Shown: one piece after another, positions 1 to 5,396 of the stretch
Layout: every line of letters starts with the position of its first letter
How positions within the stretch are numbered: position 1 is the stretch's first letter
Source: UBA1738 sp045655325
GTDB taxonomy: Bacteria > Bacillota > Clostridia > UBA1381
Length of the DNA stretch: 5,416 bases
Direction of reading: 5' to 3'
Assembly (NCBI GenBank): GCA_045655325.1
Contig: JAZOOY010000021.1
Location: 1-5,416 of the forward strand
Program-made: the position numbers and the translations under genes
Notes under the pieces: generated by a model
Seen by the model: the letters and a program-made list of their open reading frames with translations, nothing else
Told to the model about the DNA's origin: nothing
The model's database searches: none

Positions 1-448
1 AGTTAAGAGTGCTGTAATGGCAGTATTTGCCCTTGCAATCAACGTACTTGTTATGATGGCTGTTTACCTAATCAGCTATAAGCCACTAAACACAACATTC
101 ATCGCAGCTATGCTTACAGTTGTTGGTTACTCAATCAACAACACAATCGTAGTTTTTGACAGAATTCGTGAAAATATGCGTGGATTTAACGCAAAACGTG
201 GTCAGACTGTTGCAGAAGTTGTTGACAGAAGTATTAAGGAATCAATGGGTAGAACAATCAATACTACTATCACAACTCTTATCACAATTATTCTTCTTTA
301 CATCTTGGGCGTTAACTCAATTAAAGACTTTGCATTCCCACTAATCGTTGGTGTAATTGCTGGTGCATACACATCAATCTTTATCGCAAGTCCATTCTGG
401 GCAAGCTGGAAGCAGTCAGAAATTGACGAAAAAATGGCAAGAAAGTAA
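1..448 (+). CDS. secF: Protein translocase subunit SecF, C-terminal part (5' end outside window)
   Basis: SecF works with SecD in the cytoplasmic membrane, where the pair uses the proton or sodium gradient to help pull proteins through SecYEG. The reading frame is open from the left edge (codons start at base 2). The ATG at 17-19 is therefore an internal Met and not the true start. About 148 residues are visible. They hold the SecF membrane signature GYSINNTIVVFDRIREN, then a cytoplasmic stretch with GRTINTTITTL, a hydrophobic span around IILLYILGV, and the final helix region FPLIVGVIAGAYTSIFIASPFW. The protein ends in a short charged tail (WKQSEIDEKMARK). This matches the order of the last four transmembrane helices of the family. 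A conventional terminator follows directly. The N-terminal part is missing, so I cannot tell whether this is a separate SecF or the end of a fused SecDF, which also occurs in Firmicutes. Assignment to the family is firm. Confidence 0.95.
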   Translation, partial: VKSAVMAVFALAINVLVMMAVYLISYKPLNTTFIAAMLTVVGYSINNTIVVFDRIRENMRGFNAKRGQTVAEVVDRSIKESMGRTINTTITTLITIILLYILGVNSIKDFAFPLIVGVIAGAYTSIFIASPFWASWKQSEIDEKMARK

Positions 449-451
449 TTT

Positions 452-484
452 AAAAATCGGCATTTAAAAAATGCCGATTTTTTT
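452..484 (+). terminator. Intrinsic terminator after secF
   Basis: A 12-bp perfect stem pairs 452-463 with 471-482 around a 7-base loop. Its core is ATCGGCAT/ATGCCGAT, and the T-run 478-484 follows. The hairpin begins 3 bases after the secF stop codon. Because the left arm starts with a run of five A, the same hairpin also gives a U-tract on the minus strand. It could therefore act in both directions and back up the proC terminator. Confidence 0.9.
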
Positions 485-490
485 GTGCAA

Positions 491-525
491 TAAAAAAGGA
501 ATTTGCGATATTGCAAATTCCTTTT
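491..525 (-). terminator. Intrinsic terminator after proC
   Basis: A 13-bp perfect stem pairs 513-525 with 494-506 around a 6-base loop. Read on the minus strand it starts 3 bases after the proC stop codon and ends in a T-run (complement of the A-run at 492-497). It closes the galM-proB-proA-proC unit. It lies only a few bases from the secF terminator, which suits two convergent genes. Confidence 0.9.
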
Positions 526-528
526 AAT

Positions 529-1329
529 TTACTTTTTAAGATTTAATGTTCTTTTATATGCCGCTGTTACAGCATCCATCACAGTTCCGCGGAAAGACTT
601 TTTCTCAAGTGCGTGAACACCTGCAATAGTTGTTCCGCCAGGGCTTGTAACTTCGTCTTTAAGCTGCCCCGGGTGCTTGCCTGACTTTTTAACAAGCTCT
701 GCAGATCCAATCAAAGCATCACAGGCATAGTTAATTGCTTTTGCTCGTGGAAGACCACATTTAACACCGCCGTCAGAAAGTGCTTCAATAAACATATAAA
801 TCCAGGCAGGTGAGCAACCTGTAACACAACTTGCGGCATCAATAAGACTTTCAGGGATTTCATCTAATGTTCCTGACATCTTCATCATATCGCAAAATTC
901 TTTAGTATCAGTAACATCTTCGCTTGCAGCATATAGAATAATGCCACGTCCGATACTAACAGGAGTATTTGGCATAATACGGATAGTAGGGTAGGACTTG
1001 CCTGCAAATTCCGCTATTTGTTCAATGGATGTTCCTGCCGCCATAGTAACCAAAATAAACTCATCAGTTCTTTCCGCAAGTATAGGTGCAATTTCCTTGA
1101 ACAATTTTTTTAACATCTGTGGCTTAACGCCAAGGAATATGTATTTTGATTCTTTAACGATTTCGGCATTGTCTGTAGCAACTGCACCCAAGCTTTCAGC
1201 AAGTGTTTCTGCCTTTTTCATGCTGTGGTCAGAAACTGCAATTTCCTTTGGGTCAATAGCTTTTGATACAGCCTGTGCCAACGCACTGCCCATATTTCCA
1301 CTGCCAATAAAACCGGCTAAATATTTCAT
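529..1329 (-). CDS. proC: Pyrroline-5-carboxylate reductase (ProC)
   Basis: This cytoplasmic enzyme reduces 1-pyrroline-5-carboxylate to L-proline with NAD(P)H, the last step of proline synthesis. The 266-residue length is normal for the family. The N-terminal Rossmann fold shows the dinucleotide motif GFIGSGNMGSA (residues 6-16). It is followed by GVKPQ (67-71) and RIMPNTPVSIGRG (117-129). The helical C-terminal dimer domain contains TGCSPAWIYMFIEALSDGGV (170-189) and the family signature DEVTSPGGTTIAGVHALE (225-242). TGCSP replaces the textbook SGSGP. To my knowledge GCSP is a common clostridial variant, so I do not read it as loss of function. It is the last gene of the unit, directly after proA. 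The start ATG has AAGGAG eight bases upstream, and this site overlaps the proA stop codon. The downstream hairpin terminates the operon. The identification is secure. Confidence 0.97.
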   Translation of the reverse strand: MKYLAGFIGSGNMGSALAQAVSKAIDPKEIAVSDHSMKKAETLAESLGAVATDNAEIVKESKYIFLGVKPQMLKKLFKEIAPILAERTDEFILVTMAAGTSIEQIAEFAGKSYPTIRIMPNTPVSIGRGIILYAASEDVTDTKEFCDMMKMSGTLDEIPESLIDAASCVTGCSPAWIYMFIEALSDGGVKCGLPRAKAINYACDALIGSAELVKKSGKHPGQLKDEVTSPGGTTIAGVHALEKKSFRGTVMDAVTAAYKRTLNLKK

Positions 1330-1337
1330 AATTTTAT

Positions 1338-1344
1338 CTCCTTA
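1338..1344 (-). promoter_or_regulatory. proC ribosome binding site fused to proA stop codon
   Basis: Read on the minus strand, TAAGGAG contains both the proA stop codon TAA (1342-1344) and the AAGGAG site (1338-1343) for proC, 8 bases before the proC ATG. Ribosomes ending proA stop on the proC initiation site, so coupled translation or re-initiation is expected. Confidence 0.85.
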
Positions 1345-2574
1345 ACGGATATGTCCGTTTCCGTAAATTTTGTATTTATAGGTTGTAAGCTCTTGGAGCC
1401 CCATAGGTCCTCTTGCGTGAAGTTTTTGAGTTGAAATACCCATTTCGCAACCAAGACCAAACTCACCGCCGTCGGTGAATCTTGTGGATGCATTGTGGTA
1501 AACACTGCTTGAATCAATGCTATCAAGGAACATTTCTGCAGATTCTTTATTTTCGGTTATAATTGCTTCAGAATGTCCTGTTGAATGGTCATTTATATGT
1601 GCTATTGCATCTGTTATACTGTCTACAACTTTAATTGCAAGAATATAATCCAAGAACTCTGTATCAAAATCATGGCTTCCTGCAAGTTTTTCGCCAATAA
1701 TTTTGTGTGCAGTTTCATCACAACGAAGTTCAACTCTGCCAGAAAGTTCAGCTTTTAGCATAGGTAAAAACTCTTTAGCAACATCCTTATGAACAACACA
1801 TACTTCACAAGCATTACAAACTGATGGTCGGCTTGTTTTCGCATTGTTTATAATGCTGACTGCCTTTTCAAGGTCGGCATCCTTATCCACGTAAATATGG
1901 CAAATGCCGGTTCCTGTCTGTATGCAAGGAACGGTTGCATTCTCTACGCACGCAGAAATAAGTCCGTGTCCGCCACGTGGAATCAATAGGTCAACAAGAC
2001 CATTTGCGGTCATAATCTCCTTTGCGCTTTCGCGAGTTGTATCCTGTATAAGGCTAATCATTTCCTTTGGGATACCGTTTTCTGAAAGTGCTTCACGAAG
2101 TGCTGTTACGATAGAATTTGCAGAGTTAAAAGCCTCTTTACCGCCACGAAGTACGCAGGCATTTCCGCTTTTAAAGGAAAGAGCAGCGGCATCTGAAGTG
2201 ACGTTTGGTCTGCTTTCGTATATTATAGCAATAACGCCAACTGGAACAGAAACTTTTTTAATCAAAAGTCCGTCCTCACGTGTATGCTCATCTAAAACTC
2301 TGCCCACAGGGTCAGGAAGCTTTGCTACGCTCTGAATCCCGTCTGCCATAGCGAATATGCGCTCTTTAGTAAGAGATAGCCTATCTATCATAACATCGCT
2401 TATAATACCATTACTTTTTTCCACGTCAAGCTTGTTCGCCTCTAATATAGCATCGCAATGCTCACGTAGTTTTTCAGCCATTGCCAAAAGAACAGAATTC
2501 TTTTTATCTTCTGAAAGGGAAGAAAGTGACTTCCAAGCACTTTTGGCGTTTTTTAATATTTCAATTGTTGTCAT
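1342..2574 (-). CDS. proA: Glutamate-5-semialdehyde dehydrogenase (gamma-glutamyl phosphate reductase, ProA)
   Basis: This enzyme catalyses the second step of proline synthesis. It reduces gamma-glutamyl phosphate, made by ProB, to glutamate-5-semialdehyde with NADPH; the product then cyclises to the ProC substrate. At 410 residues it has the usual length for the family and belongs to the aldehyde dehydrogenase fold. Visible landmarks are VPVGVIAIIYESRPNVT (110-126), the nucleotide-binding region KSGNACVLRGGKEA (135-148), and LIPRGG (197-202). The catalytic cysteine region is SRPSVCNACE, with Cys253 as the probable nucleophile. The ProA signature V-x5-A-I-A-H-I-x2-HSTGHSEAI lies at 317-338, and the C-terminal block HNASTRFTDGGEFGLGCEMGISTQKLHARGPMGL at 360-393 (quoted here by key residues: N361, R365, F372, G378, Q383, H386, R388). 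The start is 4 bases after the proB stop and is preceded by an extended ribosome binding site. No sign of damage is visible. Confidence 0.97.
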   Translation of the reverse strand: MTTIEILKNAKSAWKSLSSLSEDKKNSVLLAMAEKLREHCDAILEANKLDVEKSNGIISDVMIDRLSLTKERIFAMADGIQSVAKLPDPVGRVLDEHTREDGLLIKKVSVPVGVIAIIYESRPNVTSDAAALSFKSGNACVLRGGKEAFNSANSIVTALREALSENGIPKEMISLIQDTTRESAKEIMTANGLVDLLIPRGGHGLISACVENATVPCIQTGTGICHIYVDKDADLEKAVSIINNAKTSRPSVCNACEVCVVHKDVAKEFLPMLKAELSGRVELRCDETAHKIIGEKLAGSHDFDTEFLDYILAIKVVDSITDAIAHINDHSTGHSEAIITENKESAEMFLDSIDSSSVYHNASTRFTDGGEFGLGCEMGISTQKLHARGPMGLQELTTYKYKIYGNGHIR

Positions 2575-2577
2575 AAA

Positions 2578-2587
2578 ATCACTTCCC
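2578..2587 (-). promoter_or_regulatory. proA ribosome binding site spanning the proB stop codon
   Basis: On the minus strand GGGAAGTGAT matches the extended anti-SD complement AGGAGGTGAT at 8 of 10 positions. It contains the proB stop codon TGA (2579-2581). The proA ATG follows 3 bases after this element. The weak core is compensated by the GTGAT extension. This is a coupled junction like the other two in the unit. Confidence 0.7.
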
Positions 2588-3349
2588 GCCAGCTACAAAT
2601 TTTGTGCCCACGTTTTTGCCATCTGCAATATCATACAGAATTTCAGGGTCACTTCCGTTTGCGATAATCATGTCAATTCCGTGGTCGTTTACGTTCTGCG
2701 CCGCCTTTATCTTGGTAGACATTCCGCCTGTACCCAAGGTAGAGCCTTTTCCACCGGCAAGAGCAAAAATTTCAGGAGTAATTTTTTCCACAACGTCAAT
2801 TAGCTTTGCGTTTTTATCGCATCTTGGGTCGGCAGTGTAAAGACCGTCAATGTCAGATAAAAGTACCAAAAGGTCTGCGTTTATTGTGGAAGCAACGATA
2901 GATGATAGGGTATCGTTATCGCCAATTACGATTTCGTCAGTTGAAACAGTATCGTTTTCGTTGATAATAGGCAGTACATTCATTTCAAGAAGTCTTGAAA
3001 GAGTATTCTTGAAATTATTACGTCTTGTTTCGTTTTCAATATCAAGACCAACAAGCAGAATCTGTGCAACTGTGTGGTTGTATTCAGAGAAAAGTTTATC
3101 GTATGTGTACATAAGCTCACATTGTCCGACAGCGGCAGCAGCCTGACGTGTCGGAATGTCTTCAGGTCTTCCTGAAAGGCAAAGCTTTCCAACACCCATT
3201 CCAACAGCACCTGATGAAACAAGGACGATTTCGTGACCTGAATTCTTAAGGTCAGAAAGAACCTTGCATAGGTTTTCAACACGTCTTATATTTAAGTTGC
3301 CTGTTTTGTGGGCAAGAGTAGATGTTCCCACTTTTACAACAATTCTCAT
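2579..3349 (-). CDS. proB: Glutamate 5-kinase, catalytic domain only (ProB without PUA domain)
   Basis: ProB phosphorylates L-glutamate with ATP to gamma-glutamyl phosphate, the committed and usually proline-inhibited first step of proline synthesis. The 256 residues cover the complete amino-acid kinase fold: VVKVGTST (4-11, with Lys6), LVSSGAVGMG (43-52), PIINENDTVS (127-136), GDNDTLSSIVA (143-153), LLSDIDGLYTADPR (163-176) and the family signature GTGGMSTKIKAA (206-217). The C-terminal PUA domain of the roughly 367-residue E. coli enzyme is absent. The frame ends cleanly at a stop codon that forms part of the proA ribosome binding site, so this looks like a natural short form and not a truncation. 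Such PUA-less ProB proteins are known in several bacterial groups. The start ATG has AGGAG six bases upstream. The proA and proC neighbours confirm the role. Confidence 0.97.
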   Translation of the reverse strand: MRIVVKVGTSTLAHKTGNLNIRRVENLCKVLSDLKNSGHEIVLVSSGAVGMGVGKLCLSGRPEDIPTRQAAAAVGQCELMYTYDKLFSEYNHTVAQILLVGLDIENETRRNNFKNTLSRLLEMNVLPIINENDTVSTDEIVIGDNDTLSSIVASTINADLLVLLSDIDGLYTADPRCDKNAKLIDVVEKITPEIFALAGGKGSTLGTGGMSTKIKAAQNVNDHGIDMIIANGSDPEILYDIADGKNVGTKFVAGGK

Positions 3350-3355
3350 AATTAA

Positions 3356-3361
3356 CTCCTA
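3356..3361 (-). promoter_or_regulatory. proB ribosome binding site fused to galM stop codon
   Basis: On the minus strand TAGGAG contains the galM stop TAG (3359-3361) and the AGGAG site (3356-3360), 6 bases before the proB ATG. The two genes are therefore very likely on one mRNA with coupled translation, which ties the sugar epimerase gene to the proline genes. Confidence 0.85.
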
Positions 3362-4393
3362 CTTTTGTATAAATTTAAATTCAGTTACAGTATCGTACTT
3401 TTCACCTTTTTTAATGATAGAAGACGGGAAGTGTGAGTACTTTAAGTTATTTGGGAAATTTTGTGTTTCAAGACAAACTCCGCTGTGCTGTGAATATTTA
3501 GCACCGTCCTTACAAGGAATGTCTGCAGTTAAAAAGTTGGCAGTATAAATCTGAACACCAGGTTGGTCTGTAAAGCACTCCATACAAATGCCTGTCTTGT
3601 CGCCTGTAAGCTCGGCAAATTTTCTAAAACCTCTGCCGTTTATGGCAAAGTTGTGGTCATAGCCTCTGAAATTCTGTGTCTGATAACATGGGTCGTGAAT
3701 GTCTTTGCCAATTTCCTTTTCGCATGTAAAATCAAATGGTGTATCCTTAACAGAAAGGATAGTACCATCTGCAACACAAAGGTCGCTATTTGGTGTAAAG
3801 AAATCAGAATTCATCCATAACGTATGACCTAAAACATCGCCTGAATTGTGACCGTTTAAATTAAAATAACTGTGGTTAGTCATATTGATAACTGTATCAG
3901 CGTCACAAGTTCCCTCGTAATGAATTTTAAGTGAATTATCTTTTGTAAGTGTATATGTAACCTTAATATTAGCATTACCTGGGAAGCCTTGGTCGCCGTC
4001 AGGAGAGAATAGGGAAAGAACAAGCTGTGGCTCGTCGCCGTCAATTGGTTCTGCATTCCAGATTCTTCTTGCAAAGCCATCAACGCCACCATGTAGGTTG
4101 TTATCTCTGCCTGAATCGTTGGCTTCAAGTGTGTACTTTGTTTCGCCAATTGTAAATTCGCAATTTTCAATACGGTTTGAGTTTCTGCCAATTAAAGCTC
4201 CCTGATATGCATCATCTATAAAACAATCCTGTGCAGATTCACGGCCCAAAACAACGTCTGTTCCGTTAAAAATAACACGCATCAAAATTCCACCGAGATT
4301 AAGAATTTCGGCAGAAAGTCCGTTACCATTATCAAGAGTGTACGCAGTTACGTCACCGCTAGTTGCTTTACCAAAAAATTTTTCTTTAATCAT
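3359..4393 (-). CDS. galM: Aldose 1-epimerase (galactose mutarotase, GalM family)
   Basis: This cytoplasmic enzyme interconverts the alpha and beta anomers of hexoses such as glucose and galactose. From the ATG at 4391-4393 the protein has 344 residues, normal for the family. Active-site landmarks are GRNSNR (69-74), NNLHGG (98-103, His101), TNHSYFNLNG (172-181, His174 as the probable catalytic acid), GYDHNF (244-249, Asp246) and CLETQNFPNN (307-316, Glu309 as the probable catalytic base). All catalytic positions known from the Lactococcus enzyme appear to be kept. The frame could be extended five codons to a TTG at 4406-4408. I reject that start because a perfect GGAGG lies at 4402-4406, 8 bases before the ATG, so the TTG is part of the binding site. 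It is the first gene of the unit with proB-proA-proC. The exact sugar cannot be read from sequence; no Leloir genes (galK, galT, galE) are in the window. Confidence 0.93.
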   Translation of the reverse strand: MIKEKFFGKATSGDVTAYTLDNGNGLSAEILNLGGILMRVIFNGTDVVLGRESAQDCFIDDAYQGALIGRNSNRIENCEFTIGETKYTLEANDSGRDNNLHGGVDGFARRIWNAEPIDGDEPQLVLSLFSPDGDQGFPGNANIKVTYTLTKDNSLKIHYEGTCDADTVINMTNHSYFNLNGHNSGDVLGHTLWMNSDFFTPNSDLCVADGTILSVKDTPFDFTCEKEIGKDIHDPCYQTQNFRGYDHNFAINGRGFRKFAELTGDKTGICMECFTDQPGVQIYTANFLTADIPCKDGAKYSQHSGVCLETQNFPNNLKYSHFPSSIIKKGEKYDTVTEFKFIQK

Positions 4394-4401
4394 TTGAATT
4401 G

Positions 4402-4406
4402 CCTCC
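4402..4406 (-). promoter_or_regulatory. galM ribosome binding site that decides the start codon
   Basis: GGAGG on the minus strand lies 8 bases before the ATG at 4391-4393. The in-frame TTG further upstream (4406-4408) overlaps this site and has no site of its own at the right distance, so initiation at the ATG is preferred. Confidence 0.85.
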
Positions 4407-4423
4407 AAAAAGTATATTAATTT

Positions 4424-4452
4424 ATTTTATCATATTTTTCGGCATAATTCAA
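4424..4452 (-). promoter_or_regulatory. Probable sigma-A promoter of the galM-proB-proA-proC unit
   Basis: On the minus strand the -35 box TTGAAT (4447-4452, 4 of 6 consensus) and the -10 box TAAAAT (4424-4429, 5 of 6) are separated by exactly 17 bases. Transcription would start near 4417, which gives a leader of only about 24 bases. That leaves no room for a T-box or other long riboswitch. The -35 box lies just after the stop codon of the GerMN gene. Confidence 0.6.
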
Positions 4453-4455
4453 TAC

Positions 4456-4944
4456 CTACATATAGTAATCGGCAGTGAAAATTTCACGCATATCCAAAAA
4501 GCCAAGGAACTCTTTTTTTACCGCATTATCAATGGTAAACTGCACATAATCAATGCCGTCTATTGATGTTAAAGAATTTACAATCTGGTAAATAAAAAGC
4601 CTTTCATTTTCAGCGTTTTTGTTTATGTGTGAAGTTAGTTCTCCCATAAGGTTTACGTATGCTGTATTTCCTGAAACTTGTACAGTTATGGACTCTTTAA
4701 TATCGGGAATAAGCCGTAGGATTTCGGGATTTGAATCTTTTCCTGTAATAATGGCAGAAACCATTTCTTTTGCAGTTTTCTCGGGAGTTCGTAATGGGGA
4801 AAACTGGAGCGGAATAAGACGATGAAGACGCCTGTCCACAAAATAAATATGGCAGTCTTCGGTGTTTGTTTGAACTTGTCCATTATTAAAAATAAAAAAG
4901 CCTGTCAGAAGACAGATTAAAAGAATGGAAAATGTTTTTTTCAT
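4456..4944 (-). CDS. Exported GerMN-domain protein (single domain)
   Basis: GerMN domains are found in Bacillus GerM, which is linked to sporulation and spore-cortex germination, and in other cell-envelope proteins of Firmicutes. The biochemical function is not well defined. The protein has 162 residues. The N-terminus MKKTFSILLICLLTGFFIF is a signal peptide or membrane anchor; Cys11 sits inside the hydrophobic core with Ile before it, so a normal lipobox is not evident. The GerMN domain covers roughly residues 30-155. Typical blocks are an early strand CHIYFVD, LIP near 78-80, VSGNTAYVNLMGEL (90-103), and LFIYQIVNSLTSIDGIDYVQFTID (116-139, key residues Y119, V122, N123, L125, V134). B. subtilis GerM is about twice this size and carries two copies, so I give no gene symbol. 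The start has GGAGG six bases upstream. It may have its own promoter, with read-through possible from the TSCPD gene before it and into galM after it. Confidence 0.85.
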   Translation of the reverse strand: MKKTFSILLICLLTGFFIFNNGQVQTNTEDCHIYFVDRRLHRLIPLQFSPLRTPEKTAKEMVSAIITGKDSNPEILRLIPDIKESITVQVSGNTAYVNLMGELTSHINKNAENERLFIYQIVNSLTSIDGIDYVQFTIDNAVKKEFLGFLDMREIFTADYYM

Positions 4945-4955
4945 AATATACCTCC

Positions 4956-4993
4956 AAAAAAATAAACCCTCATACCATTATATGAGGGTTTAT
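4956..4993 (-). terminator. Intrinsic terminator after the TSCPD gene
   Basis: A 13-bp perfect stem pairs 4981-4993 with 4962-4974 (core AAACCCTCATA/TATGAGGGTTT) around a 6-base loop. A T6 run follows on the minus strand (4956-4961). It starts 6 bases after the TSCPD stop codon. The GGAGG ribosome binding site of the GerMN gene (4951-4955) comes directly after the U-tract, so the element separates the two genes and lies in the leader region of the second. Confidence 0.88.
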
Positions 4994-5005
4994 GGGAGTT
5001 TATTC
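4977..5005 (-). promoter_or_regulatory. Candidate sigma-E-like (mother-cell) promoter of the GerMN gene, inside the terminator
   Basis: On the minus strand CATATAAT (4977-4984) differs at one position from the sigma-E -10 consensus CATACAnT. GAATAAA (4999-5005) lies 14 bases upstream and fits the first five positions of the -35 consensus kmATAtt. The -10 box also contains a perfect TATAAT (4977-4982), but no sigma-A -35 box stands at 16-18 bases. The promoter would overlap the TSCPD stop codon and the terminator loop. It rests on short matches in AT-rich DNA and is tentative. Confidence 0.35.
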
Positions 5006-5257
5006 CATTTTTGAAAGTGCCACTTCCAAGGCCTGTGCAAACTGGTCAGGACAGCTTGTGCCACGTCCGTTACAATCAACGCCTTTTAGTCTTGCGATTA
5101 CATCATGGACATTCATACCTTCCGCAAGCTTTGCAACGCCTTGAGTGTTACCACTGCAACCACGGTGGAAGCGGATATTCTTAACAATATTGCCGTCAAT
5201 TTCAAAATCTATCTGTGCTGAACAAACACCGCGTGGTGTAAAAGAAAATTTACTCAT
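5000..5257 (-). CDS. Small four-cysteine TSCPD-domain protein of unknown function (TIGR03905-like)
   Basis: This is an 85-residue soluble protein with no signal peptide or membrane segment. It consists of one TSCPD domain, named after the motif that is seen here as GTSCPDQ (66-72). Related domains form the C-terminal tail of vitamin-B12-dependent class II ribonucleotide reductases; small stand-alone versions with four cysteines are uncharacterised. The four cysteines are at 12 (RGVCSAQ), 34 (HRGCSGN), 62 (VDCNGRG) and 69 (TSCPD). Their spacing suggests a metal site, probably zinc or iron-sulfur, but this is inference. The start ATG is preceded by AAAGGG eight bases upstream (5266-5271), a moderate ribosome binding site. 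The gene has its own promoter and terminator, so it is probably monocistronic. No nearby ribonucleotide reductase gene is visible to suggest a partner. Confidence 0.85.
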   Translation of the reverse strand: MSKFSFTPRGVCSAQIDFEIDGNIVKNIRFHRGCSGNTQGVAKLAEGMNVHDVIARLKGVDCNGRGTSCPDQFAQALEVALSKME

Positions 5258-5288
5258 AAAATCAACCCTTTCGAATCACTTTTTTGTT

Positions 5289-5317
5289 ATCATACCATAA
5301 ATTTCAAAATAATGCAA
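5289..5317 (-). promoter_or_regulatory. Probable promoter of the TSCPD gene (extended -10)
   Basis: On the minus strand the -10 box TATGAT (5289-5294, 5 of 6 consensus) is preceded by TGG (5295-5297), which makes an extended -10 TGnTATGAT. A weak -35 TTGCAT (5312-5317) lies at 17 bases. The 5' leader would be about 25 bases. Confidence 0.55.
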
Positions 5318-5337
5318 ATATTTTGAGGGGGATTTTA

Positions 5338-5366
5338 TTGACTTATACGTTTTTTTGTTATAAAAT
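5338..5366 (+). promoter_or_regulatory. Strong sigma-A promoter of the gene at the right edge
   Basis: TTGACT (5338-5343, 5 of 6 consensus) and TAAAAT (5361-5366, 5 of 6) are separated by exactly 17 bases on the plus strand. Transcription would start near 5373, about 24 bases before the ATG at 5397. Together with the minus-strand TSCPD promoter it forms a divergent pair within 139 bases. Confidence 0.65.
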
Positions 5367-5396
5367 TATTGAGGATAAAATTTTACGGAGAGAAAA

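Noticed and set aside
17..19. ATG as the start of the SecF frame
   Set aside because: The frame stays open to the left edge, and family members extend much further upstream; there is no ribosome binding site before it.
170..175. TGCSP in ProC in place of the usual SGSGP motif
   Set aside because: The remaining motifs are intact, and this form is, as far as I know, common in clostridial ProC, so it does not indicate a damaged enzyme. Positions given are residue numbers of ProC.
298..516. Minus-strand open frame across the secF end and the terminators
   Set aside because: It lies antisense to conserved SecF sequence and its first half reads through two terminator hairpins; no ribosome binding site or homology is visible.
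2980..3282. Overlapping open frames in other frames or strands inside proB, proA, proC and galM
   Set aside because: They are shadows of conserved coding sequence, with low-complexity translations and no initiation signals.
4394..4408. Five-codon N-terminal extension of galM from a TTG start
   Set aside because: The TTG overlaps the GGAGG ribosome binding site that is perfectly placed for the ATG at 4391-4393, and the mutarotase fold does not need the extra residues.
5359..5373. Possible PerR/Fur-like operator over the -10 box of the right-hand promoter
   Set aside because: Only about 10 of 14 positions fit the TTATAATnATTATAA consensus, and in such AT-rich DNA this is expected by chance; the second half-site is poor.
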